Assembly: GCA_014727915.1 (NCBI GenBank)
Contig: WJMO01000011.1
Span: 1 to 64,000 of the forward strand
Direction of reading: 5' to 3'
Length of the DNA: 64,000 nucleotides
From: Candidatus Altarchaeales archaeon
GTDB taxonomy: Archaea; Altiarchaeota; Altiarchaeia; IMC4; SCGC-AAA252-I15
Below are positions 42,802-50,235 of this stretch, piece by piece; position 1 is the first letter of the stretch; the number at the start of each line of letters is the position of its first letter. The translations under genes were made by a program, and so were the position numbers. The notes below the pieces were generated by a model. It saw nothing but the letters and a program-made list of their open reading frames with translations, had not been told where the DNA came from and made no database searches.

Positions 42802-44042
42802 AGTTAACGCTGCCATACGGTGATTCGACAACGGAGATTGAGGTTGACGATGACCGGGTGCAGGCTTACATCGAGCCGGCCCACTTCGACAAGCGGGACT
42901 TGAAGGATCTTTTACGGGAGTCTTTGGAGGACTCATACGCCCTGAGCCTTGAGGAATTCCTAAAGGGCAAGAAGTCCATACTGTTGGTTGTGAACGACCT
43001 GACCCGCCCCACACCCACTGCGAAGGTGTTGGAGGTTCTCCTGCCCTTGTTGGGTGACAGGGAGTTGAAGTTCATCATCGCCACCGGCTCTCATAAGCCG
43101 CCGGGTAAGCCGGGGTTGAAGACCATACTCGGCGAAGGCGTCTACGAGGCTCATAAGAAGGAGGTTTACAGCCACGAGGCCAAGGACGACGTGTTCCTAA
43201 GGTATGCGGGGGAGACCTCGCGGGGTAACAGCATCTACTTGAACAAGATGCTATGGCTCGTGGACGGGGTAATAAACATCAACAGCGTGGAGCCCCATTA
43301 TTTCGCGGGTTTCACCGGCGGCCGGAAGAGTTTTCTACCGGGTGTGTCCAGTTATAAGACGATCACCAAGAACCATTCGTTCGCTTTGGAGGAGGGGAGC
43401 CAGCTGTGCAACCTGGAGGGGAACCCCGTTAACGAGGACATGGAGGAGGCCGCCGCATTGGTCCCCAAGCCGATCTTCAGCTTCAACCTGGTGTTGGACG
43501 CGGACAACGACGTGGCCGGCGTTTTCGCTGGCGGGTTGAGGGAGTCTTTCCGGGCGGCCTGCGAGTTCACCCTCACAAAATACACGTTCTCGTTGGAGGA
43601 GAAGGCGGATGTTGTGCTGGCTTTTGTGGAGCGGCCGATGAGCAGGGACCTCTACCAGACTCAGAAGGTCATCGAGCCCTCGAAGCTCGCGTTGAAGGAG
43701 GGGGGTGTTCTCATCTTCGTCTCTCAGTGTGACGGGGGCGTGGGCCCTGAAAACTACTATGCGCTGATGAGCTCGTCCACGAACCCTCATGAGATATTGA
43801 TGAGCATACAGCAGAAGTACAAGCTCGGCTACCACAAAGCCGCCCGCCTGTTGGAAATCGCCACCTGGGCGGACATGTACGCGGTAACCGACCTGGAAGA
43901 CCATGTCCTAGAGCGCGTCTTCATGAAACCCTTCAGCACCGCTCAGGAAGCAGTCGACACCGCACTCAAAGAAAAAGGCCCCCAAGCCAAAATAATCATA
44001 ATCAAAAACGCACTCATCACAATACCACAAAACAAAGCTTAG
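42798..44042 (+). CDS. LarA-like (DUF2088) nickel-pincer isomerase/epimerase family protein
   Basis: 414 residues. The N-terminal half has IATGSHKPPGKPG, the LarA His-containing TGxHxxx motif. The central VEPHYFAGFTGGRKSFLPGV block contains the His and the Lys that carries the nickel-pincer cofactor in lactate racemase. LarA family members isomerise 2-hydroxy acids; substrate unknown. No larB, larC or larE genes are seen nearby, so cofactor supply is unproven. It ends with ordinary G/C-rich codons until the last 60 bases, which become A-rich, right at the border of the RHS island. Confidence 0.8.
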   Translation: MKLTLPYGDSTTEIEVDDDRVQAYIEPAHFDKRDLKDLLRESLEDSYALSLEEFLKGKKSILLVVNDLTRPTPTAKVLEVLLPLLGDRELKFIIATGSHKPPGKPGLKTILGEGVYEAHKKEVYSHEAKDDVFLRYAGETSRGNSIYLNKMLWLVDGVININSVEPHYFAGFTGGRKSFLPGVSSYKTITKNHSFALEEGSQLCNLEGNPVNEDMEEAAALVPKPIFSFNLVLDADNDVAGVFAGGLRESFRAACEFTLTKYTFSLEEKADVVLAFVERPMSRDLYQTQKVIEPSKLALKEGGVLIFVSQCDGGVGPENYYALMSSSTNPHEILMSIQQKYKLGYHKAARLLEIATWADMYAVTDLEDHVLERVFMKPFSTAQEAVDTALKEKGPQAKIIIIKNALITIPQNKA

Positions 44043-44076
44043 GTCTCTGGATTTTTGAATTTCAGGTGAAATAGTA

Positions 44077-45243
44077 GTGGGGCTGTCAGGGACGGCGTGT
44101 TCTCTGGGGGTAAACCATTTTAAGATCACTGTGGATGGTAGTTCTCTTAAGGTTGAGGGTTGCGGTCAATCGGTCGAATCAACGGATTCCTCCTACTCCA
44201 ACACGGGGGAGATTTCGCTCCAAAACCATTATGGGACTTCCTCCTCCTTCGACAACATAACCGTGAGGAAATACGCCAACCCTACACCAACCTTTAATGG
44301 ATTCCACACCGAAGAAACCTACACTCCAAGCCCACCCCTGGGCGGCAGCGGAGAAATATACTATTATCACCCTGACCATCTTGGTTCAACTGTTGTGGTT
44401 AGTGACAGTGACGGTAATTTAGAAGAGAGAATTTCATATCAGCCGTTTGGCCTACCCCGTCAATCCAGTGAAGAATTGTACCAGTTCACTAGTCAGGAGT
44501 GGGAGGGAGACCTTGGATTCTATGACTACGGAGCTCGTCAGTATAATCCGACCCTTAGGAGGTTCATGCAAGCTGATAGTATAATACCAAATCCTTATAA
44601 TCCGCAAAACATGAACAGATACTCGTATGTACTGAATAATCCACTCATATATATTGATCCTACTGGTCATGTAGGCTTTATAGTTGGTTTAACGGGTCAG
44701 TCAGGTACATATCCTGTTGGAGTAGGTGATAGTATTACAGAAACACAAGGTTTTGCAGTTGCTATATCTTCTGATCTTAAAATAAGTTGGGGTTCTGTTA
44801 AAAGTGCTGGTGTGGGGGATATTACTCCTACTGGATCTGCAGGTTTATTATTATTACGATCAGATGGTGTAGAACATGTTAGTGGATTCTCTGGTTCCTC
44901 AACAGATGTTATGGGTGATACGAGTTTAATGCCTGGAACCAGTGTTGGATTAATTGGTGTTACCAATGAAGATGGTGAATGTTCTGGAACTGGCATGACA
45001 GTTTCATTAGACATTAATGCTCCTGCAGGGATATTTGGAGCTTCAGCGGGGGTTGTTAATTCTGAAACAATAGTTACTGAACATACAAATAATGGAGATA
45101 TAACACATGGTGATACCCAAGCTTATAATAATATATATTCGGAGGTCGCAAATGATTATTTAAGTGAAGCAGATGTTGCTGGGACACTTGAACGTTTAAC
45201 AGAAACTGCCAATACTATAATACAAAAAATCACGGGAGAATAA
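44077..45243 (+). CDS. Truncated RHS protein with C-terminal tip (cassette 1)
   Basis: 388 residues from GTG 44077 (the frame is open from 44059, with no ATG near). Residues 1-70 look like the end of a laminin-G-type sandwich (GEISLQNHYGT, FDNITVRKY). Residues 95-190 are the RHS core end: GSGEIYYYHPDHLGSTVVVS, YDYGARQYNPTLRRFMQADS and YSYVLNNPLIYIDPTGH. After the DPTG hinge the 190-residue tip is glycine/serine-rich beta-strand sequence (e.g. SGFSGSSTDVMGDTSLMPG), not a known nuclease. A bacterial RHS protein would be over 1000 residues, so it lacks most of the shell. Expression without a promoter is uncertain. Confidence 0.75.
   Translation: MGLSGTACSLGVNHFKITVDGSSLKVEGCGQSVESTDSSYSNTGEISLQNHYGTSSSFDNITVRKYANPTPTFNGFHTEETYTPSPPLGGSGEIYYYHPDHLGSTVVVSDSDGNLEERISYQPFGLPRQSSEELYQFTSQEWEGDLGFYDYGARQYNPTLRRFMQADSIIPNPYNPQNMNRYSYVLNNPLIYIDPTGHVGFIVGLTGQSGTYPVGVGDSITETQGFAVAISSDLKISWGSVKSAGVGDITPTGSAGLLLLRSDGVEHVSGFSGSSTDVMGDTSLMPGTSVGLIGVTNEDGECSGTGMTVSLDINAPAGIFGASAGVVNSETIVTEHTNNGDITHGDTQAYNNIYSEVANDYLSEADVAGTLERLTETANTIIQKITGE
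44341..44444 (+). repeat. 104-bp perfect direct repeat, copy 1
   Basis: Identical base for base to 47057-47160 and covers the RHS-core start (GGSGEIYYYHPDHLGS). Identity ends abruptly after atatcagcc, beyond which the two copies differ at many positions. Confidence 0.9.
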
Positions 45244-45253
45244 CAAGAAGACA

Positions 45254-45919
45254 ATGGAAAATAAACACAATAATAGGTGGTTTCCATTTGCATTAACCTG
45301 GATAAATGGTATGATATATTCCCTAGTTGGTCTTTTACATAGATTTTATGATAAGACTATATTTATGGTGTTATTTGCTGTTCTTATTTTTTTAGAACTA
45401 CTTATTTTCAATTACTTAAAACAAAATAGAAAATATAATCATGACCTACTTAAAATATTCCGATTACCTAAATTATCAAAATTATACTTAATCTGCCAAA
45501 TTCCATTTCTTATACTGCTTATTGATTACAATCTAATAATCATGGCTATATTTATCAGTTCATTCATCTGGTTAGTCTTTGCTTATATGTTAAAATTTCA
45601 TAAACCATTCCAAAAGGAAATTAATTCACTCAACTTCACACATAATACACACCCTTTTTTAATACCTGAAGAACTATACAAAAAATTAATTCAATTTTTT
45701 ATTTCTCTACCTTTAATTTTTGCTATTTCCTTCCTACTTGTTATTCCGCCATTATTCAGATCATTTAAAGATTTGATTTTTTCACTATTTAGAAAAAATA
45801 TTTGTATATTAATAACAATCCCCCTTTTTGGGCTAATGTTATATTCATTAATATTTACTGCATATTTCCTATACACTCCCCTCTACTACTTTGCCTATTT
45901 CCTCTTTAAGAATACATAG
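45254..45919 (+). CDS. A/T-rich multi-helix membrane protein, putative immunity partner of cassette 1
   Basis: 221 residues, very A/T-rich codons. Five or six hydrophobic helices (e.g. FMVLFAVLIFLELLIFNYL, FISLPLIFAISFLLVIPPL, ILITIPLFGLMLYSLIFTAY) separated by Lys-rich loops. It starts ten bases after the tip gene (aagaag upstream of ATG 45254). No family recognised. Position directly behind an RHS tip is the classic place for an immunity gene, so a membrane-acting toxin is a reasonable inference. Confidence 0.6.
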   Translation: MENKHNNRWFPFALTWINGMIYSLVGLLHRFYDKTIFMVLFAVLIFLELLIFNYLKQNRKYNHDLLKIFRLPKLSKLYLICQIPFLILLIDYNLIIMAIFISSFIWLVFAYMLKFHKPFQKEINSLNFTHNTHPFLIPEELYKKLIQFFISLPLIFAISFLLVIPPLFRSFKDLIFSLFRKNICILITIPLFGLMLYSLIFTAYFLYTPLYYFAYFLFKNT

Positions 45920-46027
45920 TATGGCATAACTCTTATCAATTGTGTCAGTTTATTTCACCGGAGTTGGGGTGATTTAGGCTTCTACGATTATGGTGCAAGA
46001 CAATACAACCCCACACTACGAAGATTC

Positions 46028-46678
46028 ATGCAACCGGACAGTATTATCCCGGATTATTATAATCCGCAATCGTTGAACCGGTACTCGTACACACTGAATA
46101 ATCCGTTGAAATATATCGATCCAGATGGACATTTGGGTGTAGAGTATAGTAGTAGCTCTTCAATTGGTACTTTCCCAATTCCAATACCAAGTATTTCAAT
46201 TAGTCATGGTATTGGTCATACTATTGATTTCTCGACAGGGGATACTGATCAAGGTGTCAATTTGGCTATTTCAACTGGTGATACTACTCTCTCAGTCTCA
46301 GTAACCTTTAGTATTTCGGTTTTCCCAAATTATCAGGAGATGGGTGATTTTTCTGGAGAGACATCTGAAACTGGAGGTGAAGTACAAATATTTGGCATCT
46401 CGAGTTTATTGAGTGTTGGCAAGCAGGATATTTACTCTCGGGAAGGGCAAGAAACAAATATTAATGATAAAATCGGCGACCGTTATACACTTAGTATTGG
46501 TAAGGCTCCATTTCGCGCATCTGGAGATTATATGCATGTAGATACTACTTCAATCGAGGTAATGCCAGATGATTCAGAATCCTTAATAGATGTTCATCGA
46601 ACAGACAATAAGGGAAATTCAGGAACAGATTCTGAGACACATACCGAATCTGGACTAATAAAAACAAAAACCGGATAA
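46028..46678 (+). CDS. RHS fragment with tip (cassette 2)
   Basis: 216 residues from ATG 46028; the frame is open from 45920 and upstream codons still encode DLGFYDYGARQYNPTLRRF. The segment before that (45934-45970) is a decayed version of the core (compare aattgtatcagttcacc with aattgtgtcagtttatttcacc). After the hinge YSYTLNNPLKYIDPDGH the tip is beta-rich with serine repeats and has the MGDFSGETSETGG motif similar to tip 1. It lacks its own RHS start, so it is likely a silent donor cassette. Confidence 0.65.
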   Translation: MQPDSIIPDYYNPQSLNRYSYTLNNPLKYIDPDGHLGVEYSSSSSIGTFPIPIPSISISHGIGHTIDFSTGDTDQGVNLAISTGDTTLSVSVTFSISVFPNYQEMGDFSGETSETGGEVQIFGISSLLSVGKQDIYSREGQETNINDKIGDRYTLSIGKAPFRASGDYMHVDTTSIEVMPDDSESLIDVHRTDNKGNSGTDSETHTESGLIKTKTG

Positions 46679-46699
46679 TTAATTAACTAAGGTGGGGAT

Positions 46700-47035
46700 A
46701 TGGAACAAATAATCGAAAAAATATTTTACATATTAATCTCAATAGGTGCTCTAATTTTGGTTTATGCTCCTATGTTTTATAAAGAAAAACTCGCGAAATA
46801 TCTGAAAAACAATAAATTAGATATCTATAAATCTTTACCTTCAGATCAATCTTTTCCTTATATTCTTGAGAGTGATAAGATCGGTTGGATCTCATTTATA
46901 AAATATATCTTTTCGAAACACCCACAAGATGACAAAACATGCCTTAAATACAAAAGAATAATTATCTTTTCATGGATTGGAATAATCCTTCTATTTTGTT
47001 CTATTCTCTACCTATTATATGCTGGGTTTATATGA
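46700..47035 (+). CDS. Two-helix membrane protein, putative immunity partner of cassette 2
   Basis: 111 residues, ATG 46700 with a good ribosome site (aaggtgggga). One helix near the start (FYILISIGALILVYAPMFY), a hydrophilic central region with KHPQDDKTCLKYKRIIIFSW, and a second helix at the end (IGIILLFCSILYLLYAGF). The PxDDxxxLxxK pattern recurs in the membrane protein of cassette 3. The stop TGA is followed in the same frame by the next RHS fragment. Confidence 0.6.
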   Translation: MEQIIEKIFYILISIGALILVYAPMFYKEKLAKYLKNNKLDIYKSLPSDQSFPYILESDKIGWISFIKYIFSKHPQDDKTCLKYKRIIIFSWIGIILLFCSILYLLYAGFI

Positions 47036-47926
47036 TTTCGTTCCACATCACCCCAAGGCGGCAGCGGAGAAATATACTATTATCACCCTGACCATCTTGG
47101 TTCAACTGTTGTGGTTAGTGACAGTGACGGTAATTTAGAAGAGAGAATTTCATATCAGCCTTATGGGTTACCCCGTCAAGATAGCGAAGAATTGTATCAG
47201 TTCACCAGTCAGGAGTGGCAATCTGATTTAGGCTTCTATGATTATGGAGCAAGACAATACAACCCAACCCTTAGGAGGTTCATGCAACCCGACAACATAA
47301 TACCAGACTACTACAACCCACAAAGCCTAAACCGGTATTCCTATGTGGTAAATAATCCACTACTATATGTTGATCCAACAGGCGAGATTGGGATTTCTAC
47401 TGATGTTTATATCAATGTTGGATTAGTAAAAGGGTTTTCATTTTCGGTTGGAAATGTATATGCTATATCTGATTCTGGAGAACCATCATCAGGAAAGACC
47501 ATGTCCTTCAGTGGGGGTGACTCTTCGCCAACGGGGGCAGTAGGTATAAGAGTGACTTTTCATCCAAATATGCAAGATGTATCAGACAAGGCTGGATACT
47601 CAAATGAGGCTTTAGCTGATGCTAATCCCTTTACTATAGGTCCTGTTCCAATAACTGGTGGATATGGTCAGAGTTGGGAAAGTCAAGGAGAAGCTGATGG
47701 ATTGTTTTGTGTTGATAATACTATTCCTTCTTATGATAAAAATAGCAATAATGATCATTTCCTTACACTTGCCGTTGATACTAATACATTCCTGCCAGTG
47801 TCAGTAGGGACATATGAAACCTATACAGTGGTTATTGAAGATCCTTCACTTGATAATCCCACAACCCAAATTCATGATCCTGGTCCAGCTTTTAAACAAG
47901 AGGGGGGAGGTGGTGGTGCTGGATAA
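47036..47926 (+). CDS. RHS fragment with tip (cassette 3)
   Basis: The frame is open from 47036, directly after the stop of the preceding gene; the nearest start is GTG 47111, giving 271 residues, but RHS similarity (SPQGGSGEIYYYHPDHLG) begins earlier at about 47051. The core YDYGARQYNPTLRRFMQPDN leads to the hinge YSYVVNNPLLYVDPTGE. A beta-rich tip follows with MQDVSDKAGYS and ends in a poly-Gly stretch (EGGGGGAG). It shares 104 perfectly identical bases with cassette 1. No promoter or ribosome site is obvious, so it is probably a promoterless cassette. Confidence 0.65.
   Translation, partial: FRSTSPQGGSGEIYYYHPDHLGSTVVVSDSDGNLEERISYQPYGLPRQDSEELYQFTSQEWQSDLGFYDYGARQYNPTLRRFMQPDNIIPDYYNPQSLNRYSYVVNNPLLYVDPTGEIGISTDVYINVGLVKGFSFSVGNVYAISDSGEPSSGKTMSFSGGDSSPTGAVGIRVTFHPNMQDVSDKAGYSNEALADANPFTIGPVPITGGYGQSWESQGEADGLFCVDNTIPSYDKNSNNDHFLTLAVDTNTFLPVSVGTYETYTVVIEDPSLDNPTTQIHDPGPAFKQEGGGGGAG
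47057..47160 (+). repeat. 104-bp perfect direct repeat, copy 2
   Basis: Identical to 44341-44444, 2.7 kb away. It could serve as a homologous recombination site that swaps tips onto an intact RHS gene. Confidence 0.9.
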
Positions 47927-47974
47927 AAAGAAATTAGTTAATATGATATTAAATGAATATGATATGTGATTGCC

Positions 47975-48298
47975 ATGAACTATTTATATATGATTTTTGA
48001 TGCATTTTTTTATGTATTAATATTATGTGGTTTTATCCTTTTCTTCTATTCTCATTATCTAATACTGCAAGTGATATTCTATTCTTATAAAAAGAAGAAT
48101 AAATTAAATTTTTTATCAGAAAAACTAGCACCTTATTGGATATACCCCTGGTTATTGCGAAATGATCCAAACGACGACGAATATACGTTAAATATGAAAA
48201 ATAAAATTAGATTGTCTTTTCTATCCATGTTAATTATCTGTTTGTTATGCTTTTTTCTAATCCCATTTTTCAAATATAAATATTATGAATTATTCTAA
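47975..48298 (+). CDS. Two-helix membrane protein, putative immunity partner of cassette 3
   Basis: 107 residues from ATG 47975 (a GTG at 47966 is also in frame). Helix 1 at residues 5-25, a polar middle with RNDPNDDEYTLNMKNKIRLS, and helix 2 (SMLIICLLCFFLIPFF). Layout and the DPNDDxxxLxxK motif match the protein at 46700-47035, so they are likely distant homologues. Confidence 0.58.
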   Translation: MNYLYMIFDAFFYVLILCGFILFFYSHYLILQVIFYSYKKKNKLNFLSEKLAPYWIYPWLLRNDPNDDEYTLNMKNKIRLSFLSMLIICLLCFFLIPFFKYKYYELF

Positions 48299-48366
48299 TT
48301 ATCGCCCAATTACATGAGAGAGATTCGTTTTGTCCCTCCCGGTCTGATATATGTCCTATCATTTTT

Positions 48367-48450
48367 GAGGTATATTATTATCACCCTGATCACTTAGGAA
48401 GCACAGTAGTGGTTTCTGACAGTGATGGTAATTTGCATGAGAGGATATAA
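48367..48450 (+). pseudogene. RHS remnant 4
   Basis: A 27-residue in-frame relic, VYYYHPDHLGSTVVVSDSDG then NLHERI and a stop; flanked by non-coding A/T-rich DNA. Too short to be functional. No tip follows. Confidence 0.75.
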
Positions 48451-48546
48451 TACCTGCCTTTTTGGGGGTTTTTTTGTGATAGCTTTTCATTTTTATACAT
48501 ATGTTGTATGTATATTATACATATCATCATTTTTGGGTGTTTTGTG

Positions 48547-48804
48547 ATGGAGAGTGTTAGGGTTAATGTGTTGCTTCCGGAGAAGCTTTTGAGGGAGTCT
48601 AAAAGTCTTGTGGAGAAGGGTTATTTCAGTAATTTCAGCGAGATTGTCCGGGAGAGCCTTAGACGGGAGATAATTAACTACAAGATTGGGCTGGGTGAGT
48701 TGACAGAGAAAGACCTGGAATTGCTTGAATGGGTAAGGCATGAGAAAGCCGCGGGCAATATACTGTCTGAAAAGGATATGGCAAAACATGGTCTCAAAGT
48801 TTGA
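48547..48804 (+). CDS. Ribbon-helix-helix antitoxin-like protein
   Basis: 85 residues from ATG 48547: VRVNVLLPEKLLRESKSLVE, KGYFSNFSEIVRESLRREI is a CopG/MetJ-type RHH DNA-binding fold. A C-terminal helix segment (LTEKDLELLEWVRHEKAAGN) would wrap the toxin. It likely represses its own promoter. It overlaps the toxin gene by 17 bases. Confidence 0.82.
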   Translation: MESVRVNVLLPEKLLRESKSLVEKGYFSNFSEIVRESLRREIINYKIGLGELTEKDLELLEWVRHEKAAGNILSEKDMAKHGLKV

Positions 48805-49093
48805 ACTATGTTACTCCCGATTCTTTGAAACGCAGTGGCTCGGCTTCGACGAAAAAACCAGATCGATAATCAAAGACAGGTTAAAGCTCATCAAACAGAA
48901 CCCCCTCCGATACGACACCCTCAAAGGATACACGAGAGTCCGGAAACTGAAGTTATCCCTTGAAGGAAAATACCAACGGCTACTCTACGCACTCCACATG
49001 CCCAAAACAAACCATATACTCATCCTAGGTGTATTCGACAGAGATAAAGGCTACCAAGAATTCGAAAGAAAATTCATAAAACTCAAAAAATAA
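48788..49093 (+). CDS. RelE/ParE-superfamily toxin-like protein
   Basis: 101 residues from ATG 48788, overlapping the antitoxin. The fold signature is SRFFETQWLGFDEKTRSIIK (helices 1-2), LKGYTRVRKLKLSLEGKYQR (beta strands with Arg/Lys) and LYALHMPKTNHILILGVFDR (core strands). RelE homologues cleave mRNA on the ribosome; ParE homologues target gyrase. The active residues cannot be assigned. Codons are A-rich but less so than the RHS partners. Confidence 0.8.
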   Translation: MVSKFELCYSRFFETQWLGFDEKTRSIIKDRLKLIKQNPLRYDTLKGYTRVRKLKLSLEGKYQRLLYALHMPKTNHILILGVFDRDKGYQEFERKFIKLKK

Positions 49094-49099
49094 AAACAC

Positions 49100-49183
49100 A
49101 CTCCAAGCCCCCAGGGCGGCAGCGGTGAAATATACTACCACCCCCCCAACCACCTAGGCTCAACGGCTGTTGTTAGTGACAGT
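49100..49183 (+). pseudogene. RHS remnant 5
   Basis: Six bases after the toxin stop: an in-frame relic TPSPQGGSGEIYYHPPNHLG then STAVVSDS, the same core segment as copies 1 and 3 but diverged and cut off. It continues into non-RHS sequence. Confidence 0.75.
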
Positions 49184-49230
49184 AGTTTTCAGAGAGATTT
49201 TAAGATATTCAAAATAATTATTAGAATTTT

Positions 49231-49264
49231 ATAAACTATTTTAACTTTTCTTTGAATAGTTTAT
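49231..49264. terminator. Bidirectional hairpin at island/hom boundary
   Basis: A perfect 10-base stem ATAAACTATT/AATAGTTTAT with a 14-base loop that is T-rich. It overlaps the hom stop codon on the minus strand and follows the last RHS relic on the plus strand. Confidence 0.5.
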
Positions 49265-50235
49265 GTTTTTTCTGCGATGGCGTTTATGTCGCTCATGATT
49301 GCGCTGCTGGTTTCTCGGGGTCCGGCTCCTGCTCCGATCAGGGTTATCTCTCCGGCGACGTCTGTGTCGACTAATACTGCGTTCAGGCTGCCGCCCACGT
49401 TCAGTGGGTGGTCCAGTGGCACCAGCCGGGGGCTCACCTCCTTCGCGGCAATATCCCCCACGAGTTTGATGGTGTACCCGTGTTCCTTCGCCAAGTCCAC
49501 CGCCTCAGGTGTCACGCCGGTTATCCCAACCACCTTCAAATCCTTGAACTTCACATCCATCCCCAGCGAGTTAGCCAAGATAACGACCTTGGCGGCGGAA
49601 TCGATGCCCTCGATGTCATAGGTCGGGTCCGTCTCCGCCAAACCCAACGTCTGAGCCTCCAACAGCGCAGCCTTGAAATCAACGCCCTCCTCCAGCATCT
49701 TCGTAAGTATGAAGTTGGTCGTCCCATTCAAGATGCCATAGACGTTCCTCGCCTTGTTACTCTTCAACTCCCGGTCCAACGTGTTAAGAACAGGGATCGC
49801 ACCCCCAACGGTAGCCTCGAACTTCAACATCACACCATTATCCTCGGCCAATTTCACCAGCTCACCGTAGGCCACCACCAACGGACTCTTATTGGATGTG
49901 ACAACGTGCTTCCCCGACTCCAACGCAGCCCGGATATGCTTCAAACCCGGCTCCCCAGATTTGATGTCGCCGGGCGTCAATTCCACAACGATGTCAGCGT
50001 CAACTTCATTAATCACATCCAATGTCTTCCGCTTGCCCCACCGGGGCTTCTCCTTCAGCAGCCTCTTCAAGTCAACGCCACTTTCATCCACGATGCAGCC
50101 GCTGTACTCGCAGACGGCCACGACCTTCACGTCCAAACCCCCCTTCTTCAAAGAGCTTCTCTTCTCAGCCAAGGTCTCCACCAATCCCCTGCCGATGTTC
50201 CCGTAGCCCACGATTACCAGGCGCAACACTTTCAT
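49261..50235 (-). CDS. hom: Homoserine dehydrogenase
   Basis: NAD(P)H reduction of aspartate semialdehyde to homoserine for threonine and methionine. 324 residues: the NAD-binding GYGNIGRGLVETL, TSNKSPLV, GGAIPVLNTLDRE, and the catalytic block GILNGTTNFILTKMLEEGV and LGLAETDPTYDIEGIDSAAK. It lacks the C-terminal ACT domain found in many bacterial versions; that domain is in the next gene, overlapping by four bases. Confidence 0.94.
   Translation of the reverse strand: MKVLRLVIVGYGNIGRGLVETLAEKRSSLKKGGLDVKVVAVCEYSGCIVDESGVDLKRLLKEKPRWGKRKTLDVINEVDADIVVELTPGDIKSGEPGLKHIRAALESGKHVVTSNKSPLVVAYGELVKLAEDNGVMLKFEATVGGAIPVLNTLDRELKSNKARNVYGILNGTTNFILTKMLEEGVDFKAALLEAQTLGLAETDPTYDIEGIDSAAKVVILANSLGMDVKFKDLKVVGITGVTPEAVDLAKEHGYTIKLVGDIAAKEVSPRLVPLDHPLNVGGSLNAVLVDTDVAGEITLIGAGAGPRETSSAIMSDINAIAEKT

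Larger units (their letters stand above)
44043..49230. other. A/T-rich accessory island: RHS tip / membrane-protein cassette array
   Basis: Base composition and codon use drop to A/T immediately after the LarA-like stop and recover at hom. The island holds five RHS fragments (44077, 45920, 47036, 48367, 49100), all in the same direction, three membrane-protein genes after fragments 1-3, and a toxin-antitoxin pair between fragments 4 and 5. No transposase, integrase, inverted repeats or target-site duplication were found. The first fragment begins 16 bases after the LarA-like stop, so the N-terminal bulk of an RHS gene is missing. Confidence 0.75.

Noticed and set aside
44043..49260. Insertion sequence or integrative element at the RHS island
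   Set aside because: No transposase, integrase, terminal inverted repeats or target duplication; the repeats are RHS coding sequence.
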